Source: JBBDNV01 sp040877415
GTDB taxonomy: Bacteria > Planctomycetota > Planctomycetia > Pirellulales > PALSA-1355
Length of the DNA stretch: 38,154 nucleotides
Assembly (NCBI GenBank): GCA_040877415.1
Contig: JBBDNV010000028.1
Location: 1 to 38,154 of the forward strand
Reading direction: 5' to 3'
Shown: positions 14,703 through 24,200 of the stretch, piece by piece
Position numbering within the stretch: position 1 is the first letter of the stretch
How the letters are laid out: each line of letters starts with the position of its first letter
Position numbers and translations under genes: made by a program
The notes under the pieces: generated by a model
What the model saw: the letters and a program-made list of their open reading frames with translations, nothing else
Told to the model about the DNA's origin: nothing
The model's database searches: none

Positions 14703-15518
14703 TCATTTCCACGGATTGGGCCAATCGCCCCAGCGCTCGAGATAAATCCGATAGGCGGCGACCTGGGCCGACTTCTTGGTGAGCCACGACCTGGTCTCGC
14801 CGATCAGGCCCTGCTCTTCGTCCAGCGACATGGCGCCGAACAACACGCGCGTGCGTAGAAACACAAAATAGGTGTCCAGCACGTCGCAGCGGCAATAGTC
14901 GTTGATCTCGGCCAGCCGCCCCTGGTCGTACAGATCCTGCACCATGTGGCCTTGCACGTCCATTTTTCCGGGCTTGCCCAGCAAGTTGGCAGCCAGGTTC
15001 AACCCGCCGGTGAATCGAGTCGAGCCAAAGTTGGTCAGGATCTCCTGCAAGTCGATGTGGGCGTCGAGATTGAAGCGATTGCGAAACTGCTCGAAACTTT
15101 TGGCCTTGACGTTGAACCAGCCGGGCACGCTTAGCCCATAGCGAAAGGCCGCCAATTCCAAAAGCGGCAAATCGAAGGTCCGGCCGTTGAAGCTGACCAG
15201 CGTGGGCCGGCGGTACTTGTCCCAGCCGCGCCAGAAATTCTCGGTGATCACGTGGGGCCGAAACTCGGGCTCGTCCAGGACCGAAATGTCCAACAGCCGG
15301 CAATCGGCCGCGATCTTGCCCACCGCCACCGATACGGGCACCTGGAACGTGTAGGGAATGAAGTCGCTTTCGAACTTCTCGAGCAATTCGTGCCGGTAGC
15401 GCCCGATGGCCGCCGCGGCGTCGAGCCCTTGGCCGGGATAGCGAATGCGCGAAACCAACTCTCCGTCGGCCACGCTTTCGATGTCAAAAACCAGGTAGGT
15501 AACCGCCGCGTCGGCCAT
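14703..15518 (-). CDS. Predicted 3'-5' exonuclease (PolB-like exo2 family)
   Basis: The 271-residue product starts at the ATG at 15518, before MADAAVTYLVFDIESVADG, with AAGGA upstream; a longer open frame overlaps the next gene and lacks similarity. The DEDD exonuclease motifs are all visible: VFDIES (Exo I, Asp-x-Glu), VSFNGRTFDLPLL (Exo II) and YCRCDVLDTY (Exo III, Tyr-x3-Asp). The family is a stand-alone proofreading-type nuclease related to the exonuclease domain of family B polymerases; it degrades DNA or RNA from the 3' end with two metal ions. Its cellular role is not defined by the sequence. It diverges from the TfoX-domain gene at 15668. Confidence 0.9.
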   Translation of the reverse strand: MADAAVTYLVFDIESVADGELVSRIRYPGQGLDAAAAIGRYRHELLEKFESDFIPYTFQVPVSVAVGKIAADCRLLDISVLDEPEFRPHVITENFWRGWDKYRRPTLVSFNGRTFDLPLLELAAFRYGLSVPGWFNVKAKSFEQFRNRFNLDAHIDLQEILTNFGSTRFTGGLNLAANLLGKPGKMDVQGHMVQDLYDQGRLAEINDYCRCDVLDTYFVFLRTRVLFGAMSLDEEQGLIGETRSWLTKKSAQVAAYRIYLERWGDWPNPWK

Positions 15519-15667
15519 CGTTGCGTCCTTGATCGATTGCCTGAGCCCTTCATCCCCAGCGTACCAGAAAGGGTGCAGACGAGTGAAGAGATGCGGCTTT
15601 CGCGAGGTTACCTGGTATAACGATGGGGGCGGCAAGTCCATCGCGTACATGATCATCACGGTGACCC

Positions 15668-15997
15668 ATGCCCTACAGCAAATCACTTGCCGCACGCGTT
15701 CGGCAGGCCGTCGGCCGGCGGCGGGGACTGGTCGAGAAAAAGATGTTCGGCGGAGTCGGTTTTTTGCTCGACGGCAACATGCTGGTCGGCGTCTGGCAGG
15801 ATTCCCTGATCGCGCGGCTTGGCCCGGAACAGGCGGACGAGGCACTCGGCCAACCCCACGTCAGAGAGTTCGACATTACGGGCCGCGCCATGAAAGGCTG
15901 GGTGATGGTCGAGCCGGAAGGCATGGAAGACGACAGCCAGTTGGCCGATTGGATCGAGCGGGCGATCGACTTTGTCGCGACGCTGCCCGCCAAGTAA
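15668..15997 (+). CDS. TfoX N-terminal-domain protein
   Basis: The 109-residue protein matches the TfoX N-terminal domain: basic helical start, KKMFGGVGFLLDGNMLVGVWQDSLIARLG (about residues 24-52), then FDITGRAMKGWVMVEPEG and a final amphipathic helix. TfoX proper regulates competence in gammaproteobacteria and has a second domain; this stand-alone N-terminal domain is widespread and usually of unknown role, so a competence function should not be assumed. It is directly followed by the pepT start with no intergenic base, suggesting co-transcription. The 149 bases before it separate it from the divergent exonuclease gene. Confidence 0.85.
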   Translation: MPYSKSLAARVRQAVGRRRGLVEKKMFGGVGFLLDGNMLVGVWQDSLIARLGPEQADEALGQPHVREFDITGRAMKGWVMVEPEGMEDDSQLADWIERAIDFVATLPAK

Positions 15998-17248
15998 ATG
16001 CAAAGCATGATCCAAAAAGATCGGCTACTCGAACGATTCTTGCGGTACGTGCGCATCGACACGACGGCCCGCGAGGGACAAGCCACTTACCCCAGCTCGC
16101 CCGGCCAATTGGAATTGGGGCGATTGCTGCGCGATGAATTGAAGGCTATCGGTCTGGCCGACGCCGTGCAAACCGAGATGGGCATTGTGCTGGCCACCGT
16201 GCCGTCGACCGTCGAGCGTGACGTGCCGGTCGTGGCGTTCAATTCGCACGTCGACACGTCGCCTGAAACGACCGGAGCGGGCGTCCGTCCGCAGGTGATC
16301 CGCGATTATCCCGGCGGCGATATCAAGCTGCCGGGAAATCCCGCCGCCCTAATTCGCGCGGCAGACACTCCTCGATTGCGGTCGCTTGTCGGTTCGACGA
16401 TCATCACGACCGATGGCACGACGATCCTGGGCGGCGACGACAAAGCCGGGGTGGCCGTGATTATGGAAACGGCGGCCTGCCTCTGGGAGCACCCCGAGAT
16501 CAAGCACGGGCCGGTGCGAGTCTGTTTCACCTGCGACGAGGAAATCGGCCACGGCGTCGATCACGTCGACCTCGACCAATTGGGCGCGGCCGTTTGTTAT
16601 ACGCTCGACGGCCAGAACGCCGATGAAATCGACATCGAGACTTTTTCGGCCGACCTGGCCACGGTGACGGTGCGGGGCATGAACATTCATCCTGCAATCG
16701 CCAAGGGCCGGATGGTCAACGCCGTGCGCGTCGCGTCCGATTTTCTCGGCCGTCTGCCCGTTTCGTCGCTTTCGCCGGAAACGACCAGCGATCGCGAAGG
16801 CTTTTTGCACCCGTATCACGTGGAAGGGGGCGTGGCGCAGGTTTCGCTGCGGATTCTTCTGCGCGACTTCGACACGGCCAATCTGGCGCGGCTGGCCGCC
16901 CGGCTGCGCGCGGCTGCCGCCGAAAGCCAGCAAGCTTTTTCCGGCTCCGCGATCGACGTCGAAGTCACGCCGCAGTATCGCAACATGGCCGAGGGATTGG
17001 CGCGCGAGCCGCGCGCCGTGGAATTCGCCCAACAGGCGCTCAAGCGACTTGGGCGGCAGCCGCGACTGACGATCATCCGCGGCGGCACCGACGGCTCGCG
17101 TTTTACCGAACTGGGGCTGCCGACGCCCAATCTGTCGACCGGCCAGCACAACATCCATTCGCCCTTGGAATGGGCGTGCCTGGAAGAAATGGAGCAAGCG
17201 GCCCATATGCTCGTGGAATTGGTGCAGATTTGGGCCGGCGAGGCGTGA
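15998..17248 (+). CDS. pepT: Peptidase T (tripeptide aminopeptidase)
   Basis: The 416-residue product has the size and layout of PepT, a cytoplasmic M20-family di-zinc peptidase that removes the N-terminal residue from tripeptides. Visible metal and catalytic motifs are FNSHVDTSPE (about residues 82-91), GGDDKAGVAVIM, TCDEEIGHGVDH and LDG in the catalytic domain, and the C-terminal RGGTDGSRFTELGLPTPNLSTGQHNIHSPLEW block with the last zinc-binding His. A dimerisation domain lies between them (about 205-320). The start ATG at 15998 abuts the previous stop, so the gene probably depends on upstream translation; ATG at 16007 is an alternative. Confidence 0.92.
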   Translation: MQSMIQKDRLLERFLRYVRIDTTAREGQATYPSSPGQLELGRLLRDELKAIGLADAVQTEMGIVLATVPSTVERDVPVVAFNSHVDTSPETTGAGVRPQVIRDYPGGDIKLPGNPAALIRAADTPRLRSLVGSTIITTDGTTILGGDDKAGVAVIMETAACLWEHPEIKHGPVRVCFTCDEEIGHGVDHVDLDQLGAAVCYTLDGQNADEIDIETFSADLATVTVRGMNIHPAIAKGRMVNAVRVASDFLGRLPVSSLSPETTSDREGFLHPYHVEGGVAQVSLRILLRDFDTANLARLAARLRAAAAESQQAFSGSAIDVEVTPQYRNMAEGLAREPRAVEFAQQALKRLGRQPRLTIIRGGTDGSRFTELGLPTPNLSTGQHNIHSPLEWACLEEMEQAAHMLVELVQIWAGEA

Positions 17249-17484
17249 GATCGTGCGCGTGCGTTCGGGCGCGCTGCTAGCAGCGGGTGGCGAACCTGGG
17301 CGGGGTTGTTTGGCCGGGGACGCTCTATACTCGCTACATCGGCTCGGTTGGGTAAACTTCGTCCTCGCCGATTGCCGACATAATCGATAAGAGCGGTGCT
17401 GATGCTTACTAACTCTCGCGCGCTACGGGGCCCGCATTCGGTGGCATCACACCGTCGCTCGTGCGGTTCCGAAAGAGGTTCTCC
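17249..17484. other. Intergenic region with a perfect 14-bp palindrome
   Basis: This gap lies between pepT and the glycosyltransferase gene. CGCTGCTAGCAGCG (17272-17285) is a perfect palindrome soon after the pepT stop; it lacks a T-run. TATACT at 17326-17331 resembles a -10 box, but the TTGTTT upstream is only 14 bases away, so a promoter is uncertain. No gene or RNA is seen. Confidence 0.35.
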
Positions 17485-18507
17485 GTGGCACGCCTCGCGA
17501 TCGTCATTTCCGCGGTCGGCAGTATCGAATCGTTGGAAGGTACGCTGGTTTCCGTGTTGGAAAACCGGCCCGCCGACTGCGAGATCGTCGTCGTCTTGAA
17601 TCGTCCGTATGCGGACCCCTACGATCTCGCGGAAGAAGTGCGGTTTCTTCCGCCGGGACGATCGGTTTCGACCACCGGCGGAATCAACCGCGCGCTGGCC
17701 ACGACGCGGGCGCCGTTTGTCCACTTATTAGCGGGCGGCTGCCAGGTGAGCGAAGGATGGGCCGACGCGGCGTTGGCGCGATTTGGCGATCGCCAGGTTG
17801 GGTCCGTGGTCCCGTTGATTTGGGACGCCCAGCGGAGCGATCGCATCTTTGCCGCCGGCGTCGGCTATCGCCGGCACGGCCGGCGCTACCTGGTGGGCCA
17901 AGGGTTTCAGACGCTCGAGCCCGACCAAGAACAAGCAATCGTCGGGCCCTGCGGCTTTGCGGCTTTCTATCGCAAGGCGGCGCTCGATTTTGTGGGCGGA
18001 TTCAGCACGCGGCTGGGTCCGCGTCAGGCCGACGCCGACATGGCCTTGGTGCTGCGGCAAGCCGGCTTTACGGTGGCCTTTGAGCCGTGCTCGTGCGTGC
18101 GAGCTTCGGCCGAGGCCGATCCGGCCGCCGCAGGGTTCCGCCAGGCACTCTGCGACGAGCGACTCTTCTGGCGAAACTTGACCAAGCCGGGACGGGCCCG
18201 CGCTCTGGTGGAGCATGCCGCTTCGGTAGGACTCGAACTGGCCGGGAGTTTCCCTCGACCGCGGATGTTCGCGCAGGTAATCGGCCGGCTGGCAGCCTGC
18301 CTCGAGATTGGCAGCCACGCCCGCCATCACCGCGCGCTGACCGAGTTGGCCGCGCGGGGCGTGCTGGCCGGCGAGCGGGTGCGCATCGACCGCTCGCACT
18401 CGGCGCCGGCGACGAGCACCAGCACGCGTCCAGCTTCGCTAGTTGCGGCGCATGAGGATCAATCGACCGCTGCTTCTTCTTCCGCGAGCTGCCCCTTGCT
18501 CGGATAG
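17485..18507 (+). CDS. Family 2 glycosyltransferase-like protein
   Basis: The 340-residue product starts at GTG 17485 because AGAGG (17474-17478) lies six bases upstream and the N-terminal strand ARLAIVISAVGSIESLEGTLVSVLENRP begins there. This is the first strand and helix of a GT-A fold. A CEIVVVLNRPYADPYDL nucleotide-sugar segment follows, then GINRALATTRAPFVHLLAGGCQVSEGWADAALARF, where an Asp-x-Asp is replaced by LAGGC, and a late QADADMALVLRQAGFTVAFEP corresponding to the catalytic ED region. The C-terminus is helical. It probably transfers a sugar in envelope polysaccharide synthesis, but the altered DxD weakens the activity call. Its end overlaps the convergent gene by 49 bases. Confidence 0.75.
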   Translation: MARLAIVISAVGSIESLEGTLVSVLENRPADCEIVVVLNRPYADPYDLAEEVRFLPPGRSVSTTGGINRALATTRAPFVHLLAGGCQVSEGWADAALARFGDRQVGSVVPLIWDAQRSDRIFAAGVGYRRHGRRYLVGQGFQTLEPDQEQAIVGPCGFAAFYRKAALDFVGGFSTRLGPRQADADMALVLRQAGFTVAFEPCSCVRASAEADPAAAGFRQALCDERLFWRNLTKPGRARALVEHAASVGLELAGSFPRPRMFAQVIGRLAACLEIGSHARHHRALTELAARGVLAGERVRIDRSHSAPATSTSTRPASLVAAHEDQSTAASSSASCPLLG

Positions 18508-19544
18508 AACAGCTCTCGCGTGGCGGCGAACAGCGTGATATCGTCTTGCCGGCTGGCCTCGGAGTGCAATTTGGCGGCCAACTGGGCCAACTGATGCTGT
18601 CCGTCCGGCCAACGAACCTCCATCGCGCGGCCGCAATCCTCGAGCAATTGATAGACCCGGGCCCGCGTCACGCCCATGCGCTTGGCCTGCTGGCGCACGC
18701 TTTGCGGCGGACCCTTGATACCCAGACGAGCTTCGCTCAACTCGTGAATGGTCGGGCCACAGTCGACGAGGATCTGGTCCAAAAGCGGCACGGTCAGGTT
18801 GTTGCGCACTTCGTTGGGCTTGGGAACGCCCGGCTCATTGAGCGCGCGGGCGATCCAATTCTCGATCGGTCGAATGAACGCCGGCACGATCGCCAGGGCC
18901 AGGTTTTCCGCGGTGCCCGCGTCCGCCAGCATTTCGTGCACCAGGTAAAAGACTTCGAGGACGACGCGGACGCGTTTTTCGCCGTGCGTCTTCAACTGGC
19001 GGATTTCGGCGACCGTGTGGTCGACGTAATGCGCAAGCGGGGTGTGCCAGATCACGGTGGGCAGGGCTTCGAGCGTGGGAGCCAGGCGGCCCAGCTTTTC
19101 GTGGCCCAGACCACGTTCGATCACGGTTTGCTGCCACTGCGACCAGAGCGCCTCGGAAACGATCGACGGGTCGAAACCGGTGCTCTGATGGCGCGGCTTC
19201 TCGACGGTCGCCCCCTTCCTGGTTTCGTGCAAGTCAGCCAGCCCGAACGGCACCGCCGGTGGGTGATCCTTGGTGGCTCGCGACAGCAGCTTCACCAGAG
19301 AGCTGATCTTTTTCTGACCGATTCCGGGCGTTGCCGAAAGTTCCTCGAAAGGCGTGGCCAGCAGATCCTTGATCGTGCGACCCAGGAATGCCAACGGCAA
19401 ACGGCGGTCGTTGGGCAAGGCCCAATAGGCCAGGGGCTTTTCCAAACGGTCGGCAAATTTATCGTCCAACAACGTCTTGCGGAGTGATTGAAAACTACTG
19501 ACGATTTTGTAGTCTTCCACCGAGGTCACTTTGTTCATCTTCAT
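18459..19544 (-). CDS. RNA polymerase alpha-CTD-like helix-hairpin-helix protein with sigma-4-like HTH
   Basis: The product is 361 residues from the ATG at 19544, preceded by GGGAGGA. Residues 35-90 (KPLAYWALPNDRRLPLAFLGRTIKDLLATPFEELSATPGIGQKKISSLVKLL) resemble the helix-hairpin-helix of the RNA polymerase alpha C-terminal domain, including the PGIG hairpin. Residues 279-304 (PPQSVRQQAKRMGVTRARVYQLLEDC) resemble sigma-70 region 4 or a related helix-turn-helix. The central 180 residues are helical. I recall proteins with the WALP-DRRLP signature in planctomycetes. A DNA-binding, transcription-related role is likely, but no partner is known from the context. Confidence 0.7.
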   Translation of the reverse strand: MKMNKVTSVEDYKIVSSFQSLRKTLLDDKFADRLEKPLAYWALPNDRRLPLAFLGRTIKDLLATPFEELSATPGIGQKKISSLVKLLSRATKDHPPAVPFGLADLHETRKGATVEKPRHQSTGFDPSIVSEALWSQWQQTVIERGLGHEKLGRLAPTLEALPTVIWHTPLAHYVDHTVAEIRQLKTHGEKRVRVVLEVFYLVHEMLADAGTAENLALAIVPAFIRPIENWIARALNEPGVPKPNEVRNNLTVPLLDQILVDCGPTIHELSEARLGIKGPPQSVRQQAKRMGVTRARVYQLLEDCGRAMEVRWPDGQHQLAQLAAKLHSEASRQDDITLFAATRELFYPSKGQLAEEEAAVD

Positions 19545-20355
19545 GGGTCCTCCCTCTTCCGCGCTCGCAGCGCGGAATGTATTGGCGGCAGGCGATCCAA
19601 TGCCATGGCCGACGTGTTTGCCTCTCACTCGTCCCAGCGTCAAACTCGCGACCTTGCACTTGTCCCGCGCGCTACGGAGCAGCGGGCAACCCAAGCGTCG
19701 AGCGCGCGAGCAAAGAGCCGCCGGCTATGCGAATCTCGCCGGGCGGATCGTTTGTTACGCTCTAGTGGAACTGGAAAACCGAAAAAATAATGACCAATCA
19801 GGCGGGAGGCGCTTTCTCACTGGCGGCGGGACGTTCCGTTGCAGTGCTTGGGAGTCAATCCATGTTCCCGACCGACCACGCCTTATTAAATCTTCTTTAC
19901 GAAGATTTTCCGCTTTATGTTCGCAGCCACTCAAACAAAAAAGCGACGGCCGAGGCCTGTCTCACACCTTTTCCGTTGCTGACCCACCTGTTCGCGGTAC
20001 CTTGCGCCATGGATAAATCGCGGCGGGCCAGCCCAAATGAACGCGCTGGCATTGTGCTCATCTAGCCACGGTGCGTCAAGTCAAATCGTAGGCCTGGCTG
20101 CCGGATCCGGCCCCGTGGACTCGATGTAAAAGAAGGTATAGAAAGGGGTTGCGTACAAAGTCATTTTTCCGAAGAATTAAGGAAATTGAGAAACTTTCTA
20201 GACAACACGCCTTGCGGAAACGCGCAATCCTAGCAGCGTGTTGGAAAACTGGGACAGGCACCTCGCGACCGCCGTTTTTCGCGGGTCTCGCCGCGACGTG
20301 CTCGGAGCCAGTCCCATTTTTCACGCTTTCAGCTCGGGCGCGCCGCCAGGGTGGC
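19545..20355. other. Long intergenic region without a supported gene
   Basis: This 811-base stretch holds no reading frame with both a start site and protein-like composition; a 91-codon frame at 19790 lacks a ribosome-binding site. It contains an A/T-rich segment at about 20120-20210, unlike the surrounding high-GC DNA, and REP-like copy B at 20251-20323, preceded by CCTAGCAGCGTGTTGG, a sequence resembling a mobile-element end. The left part must carry the promoter of the minus-strand gene that starts at 19544, which I could not place. Confidence 0.5.
20251..20323. repeat. REP-like palindromic element, copy B
   Basis: The ends are identical to copy A: GGGACAGGCACCTCGCGA at 20251-20268 and GGAGCCAGTCCCATTTTTC at 20304-20322, while the centres differ. 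It lies 33 bases after the stop of the minus-strand MBL gene, again a 3' intergenic position in the same orientation as copy A. No REP-associated transposase gene is in the window. Confidence 0.7.
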
Positions 20356-21096
20356 TCAGAACTCGATTTCCAGCAAATCTTGCCCGAGCGTTGTTCGAGG
20401 GAAAATGCTACGCGCCTGCTTGAGATTCAAGGGATCGTCGCCTTCCGCCGTCGGATCAACGTGCACGATGACGAGTCGGCCGGCGCGGGCCTTGCTGGCC
20501 AGCTCGACCACGTCGGTCGTGACGCTATGTCCTGTCCGCTTTGCCATCTCCCGGCGTGAGTCCGGAAAATTGCATTCGTGGACCAGCAAATCGACGTCGC
20601 GGATCGCCTCGATGTACCGCGCTAGGGGAGAGGCCATCGTATCGGTGACGTACGCCATGGAGTGTCCGGGCCAATCGAGCCGAAATCCGGTCGCGCCGCC
20701 GGGATGATCGAGCGGAAAATGCGTCAGCCGCCCGCCGGCGGGTAGCGCAACTTGGGTGGCCAGCGGTCGAAATTCGCAAGGCAGTTGGGCCGGGAACAGG
20801 GCCTCGGCCAGCAAGTGCCGCTCGATGGCTTCGAGCTTGTCGGCGGCGGCGTGGATCGTGACGCGCCCTACGTCCTTATCGGCGACGACGTCGAGCAGAT
20901 AGGTAATTCCAACGACGTGATCCAGGTGCGCGTGCGACACGAAAACGTCGAGCTGGGGCGTGCACAGATAATTGCGCACGCGGTACATGGCCGTGCCAGC
21001 GTCCAGCACGATTCCGAATTCCGGGATCATCAGGCAGGCCGTCTGGCGGCGATCGCTGGGATGATAACCGGCGGTTCCTAACAGGATGAGTTTCAT
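20356..21096 (-). CDS. MBL-fold metal-dependent hydrolase (RNase Z/PhnP-like)
   Basis: The 246-residue product has the metallo-beta-lactamase fold motifs: a first strand MKLILLGTAGYHP, VLDAG at about residue 30, SHAHLDHVVG (His-x-His-x-Asp-His, about 54-63), HPGG (about 130), YVTDT (about 150) and HECNF/HVDP late. The layout matches small RNase Z-like or PhnP-like phosphodiesterases; the long exosite arm of RNase Z is not evident, so tRNA processing should not be assumed. The start has no strong ribosome-binding site. It is transcribed toward a REP-like element and is separated from the AsmA-like gene by 189 bases with no further feature seen. Confidence 0.85.
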   Translation of the reverse strand: MKLILLGTAGYHPSDRRQTACLMIPEFGIVLDAGTAMYRVRNYLCTPQLDVFVSHAHLDHVVGITYLLDVVADKDVGRVTIHAAADKLEAIERHLLAEALFPAQLPCEFRPLATQVALPAGGRLTHFPLDHPGGATGFRLDWPGHSMAYVTDTMASPLARYIEAIRDVDLLVHECNFPDSRREMAKRTGHSVTTDVVELASKARAGRLVIVHVDPTAEGDDPLNLKQARSIFPRTTLGQDLLEIEF

Positions 21097-21285
21097 AACG
21101 GTTCGCGCACGCCGTCGATTTCGCGGCGCCCGTCGGACGTGCCGTCAACAGCCAATGTAGCATGTCGGCCGGGGTCAACGCGACGAATCGCAGAGTATTT
21201 GCCCCGGCGCGCGAGTCGTGACACGGCGCTGCGGCGCGCGAGGCCGGCTCGGCGAGCTGCTGTCGGGGGTTCTCAAGGATGTACT

Positions 21286-24200
21286 TTACGGCTGCGGCTG
21301 CGGCTGGAGCGGGAACAGCCGTTCGAGCTGTTTGTTGACTTCGTCCAACAGCACGCCGCGCGTCAGGTTCTGCAACAGCCGGCTCGTGAGCTGCCCCAGG
21401 ACGCCCCGATCGAGCTTCGGTTTGGAGAGCGTGCCGCCGATGGGAATCGAGAGTGACTGACCCTCGAGCGAACCGAGCGACAAATCGCGCCCCAGCAGGT
21501 TGGCCCTCAGCGGCACTTCGGCCACCATCGACAACGACTCGTCCAAACCGACCGATCCTTGCGTCGTGATTGGCAGCGTGCCGATGACGAATTTCAGATT
21601 GCGGTGATAGACGCGGCGATTGACCATGCGAAACTCGACGTCGGTGGTGTCGATGCTCAACAGCGCGCCCGTCTGGTCATTCAGTGCCTGGAGGTTTCCG
21701 CGCCGAACGACGGAGAGCAATTCGTTGACCAGCACCACGAACTCTTGCGCGACCGGGCCGGGCTTCACCTGGGCTCGAATCGCCATGTGGCCGGCCAGGT
21801 CGCCGCCGCCCGGGTCCGCCAGCGGAATGCGGCCGCCGTCCATGGTCACCGAAAACCGCCCTTCGGCCACCGCCGTTTCAGCAACGATCGGAGCCACGAA
21901 TTTCAAGCCCCGTTTGCACATTTCGGGCGACAGATGAACGTTCGTCAAAAGCGGGCCGCGGGGAATGTGCAGCTCCGCCGGTCCGGGAACGAGTTGCACG
22001 ACGGGCGAGAATGTGAACCGTCCGTCGCTCACTTCGACGTCGATCGGATTGGTGCGCAGTTGGCCCTCGGCCAGTTTGGCGGCGATTTCTCCCTGGCCGA
22101 CCTGGAACCCGTGCAGGTTCATCGCGGTCCATCCCACGGCGGCTTCGCCGGTCACTTGGCGCCACGAGTCGCTCGTGGTCGGGCTGCCGGTGAGGCGGCC
22201 GCGCATGGCGAAGGTGCGGGCCTGCTGTCCGGCGATTTGCACGCTCTCGCCCAGATATGGCCGCCACAGGGGCGCCAATTGCCGCCAGTCATATTGAATC
22301 GTGCCTTTGATGTCGACGTCGCCTCCTTGATTCGACATGGGCAGGGAGCCGCTGGCGTCGCAGCGCATCGCGGCCGAGGCGATCTGGACCTTGTCCAATT
22401 GCAATTGTTCGCTCGCGTGGCGATAGGACACAAGCGCGGCCAGAGCGATGCGCGGCTCCTGCCAGACGGCGGCGGCCGTGCCCGTGCCGGGATGCGTCAG
22501 ATCGACCAGTTGCAGCTCGTTGATCGTGCCTTCGACTCGCGTAGTGGTGACGTTGGCTTCGTGCTTCAAATCGGCCTGGGCGGCCAATCGACCGTAAACG
22601 CGCCACGCGGCGGGCAGCCTCGGATCGTGGCGCCAGCGATAGAGCGTGACCAGGTCGGCGCCGATTTGCGCCGTGCCGCCGTCGACTTTCCAGCCCTCGT
22701 CGGCCGATTGCAAGACGGCCTTGCGCATCACGGCCGACGTGCTGCCGGAAACCAATTTCGCTTCGGCGATCTCGGCGCGCGATTTTTCCACGTCCCATCG
22801 CCCTTCGATCGAGAGGCTGGCGGTCGGCTCGTTGATGAACCACTCGTGCCCCCCGACCTGCAATTGGGCAAAATCGGCCTGGGCGTGCTCGAGGTCGATG
22901 GTTTTTCGAGAGCAGGTCAGGACGGCCTGCAAATTGCCGGCGCCGCGCAGGTCCCAGCCGGTCAGGCCCAGGCAGGCTTCGAGACGCGGCGTCCATTGGG
23001 CCAGGTCGCCCCGCCACGAACATTGGATCGGCCAGGCGGAAGTGGCCGCTCGGACGATCGGCTCGCGCAACTGCGCATACGCTCGTTCGTTGCCGACCTC
23101 GACGCCGAGCGTGGCGCGGTCGACGCGCTTGAGGCTTCCGTTTTCGAGTTGGCCGACCAAATCGAGCTTTGCCAGCAACCGTTCTTCTTTCCACGGCCGG
23201 CCGCCGGCAATCGGAACGAACTGGAATCCTTCGACCTCGAAAACGCCTTCGGCCGTAAACTGATCGTCCGCGGCGCGTTTTAGCGCGAGCCTGGCTTCGC
23301 CCTTGCCGGCCAGCTCGAGCTCGCTCAGATCGGCAAACTGCCGCAATTCGGCGACCAGCCGCGCCAGATCGAAATTGGCCGTGGCCACAAGATCGTCGAT
23401 CGAGCCGGCGGCGCTGGCGTGCAAAAAGCTGGAGGTGCACTCGGCCCGGTCGACGACGATGCCGCCTTTGGTATGGCGGGCCGTAAAATCGATCGCCAGG
23501 GGATTCTCCCACACCAGGGCACGGCCGTCGGACTGCGCGCCCAAGTGGCTCGCGCTGATTTGTCCGGTCCACGTCGCTTCACCGTTCTGCAAGCGGCTGG
23601 CCACCGCGAGCCGCACGTTGCCCGACGTGATTTCGGTGCCTTCGCGAATGCGAAGCGTCTCGGGCAAGACGCGCGCCACTTGGACCAGGTCGAGCTCGCC
23701 CGAGAGCTGATAGTTTTCGTGCACGAGCGCCGCAAGCTTGTCGGCGGCGGAGAAGTCGGACATTTTCGCGGTGCCCGAGAGCGCAACGTTTCCCAGTTCA
23801 CAGCGAACGGCGAGCTGTTCGACCTTGAGCGTTTCGCCGGATTGGACGAGATGGCAGGGGACTTCGAGCCGATCGAGCTTGATACGGTCGCGGCCCAGGG
23901 CGGCGGCGGCGAAAGACAGATCGGTCACGAGGGCTTCGCCCTGCACCGAGGCTTCGCCGGTTTTGGCCAGCGCGCCCCAGGCGCCGGCCAATCGGGTCGA
24001 AAGCCGGCCGCCCAGCTCCGCCCGCTCGACGTAGCGCCGCACCAGCGGCTGGGCCAGCTCCAGCGGAATCGCCGTCGAGTAGCAGTCGATTTCGCCGCCG
24101 GCCAGCGCGTTTTTGCCGTCGGCGGAGCGCCGGGTGCGCAGGAGAATCTTGAACTCGCCGGGCTGGCGATTTTCGGGCAGCGAACCGCTGGCCGAAAGGA

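Noticed and set aside
17272..17285. Intrinsic terminator after pepT
   Set aside because: A perfect palindrome is present, but no T-run follows it.
19790..20065. Possible 91-residue gene in the long intergenic region
   Set aside because: No ribosome-binding site, no recognisable pattern and no neighbour coupling.
21559..23283. 574-codon plus-strand open frame opposite the AsmA-like gene
   Set aside because: Typical high-GC shadow frame; no domain, and the opposite frame is coherent over 1168 residues.
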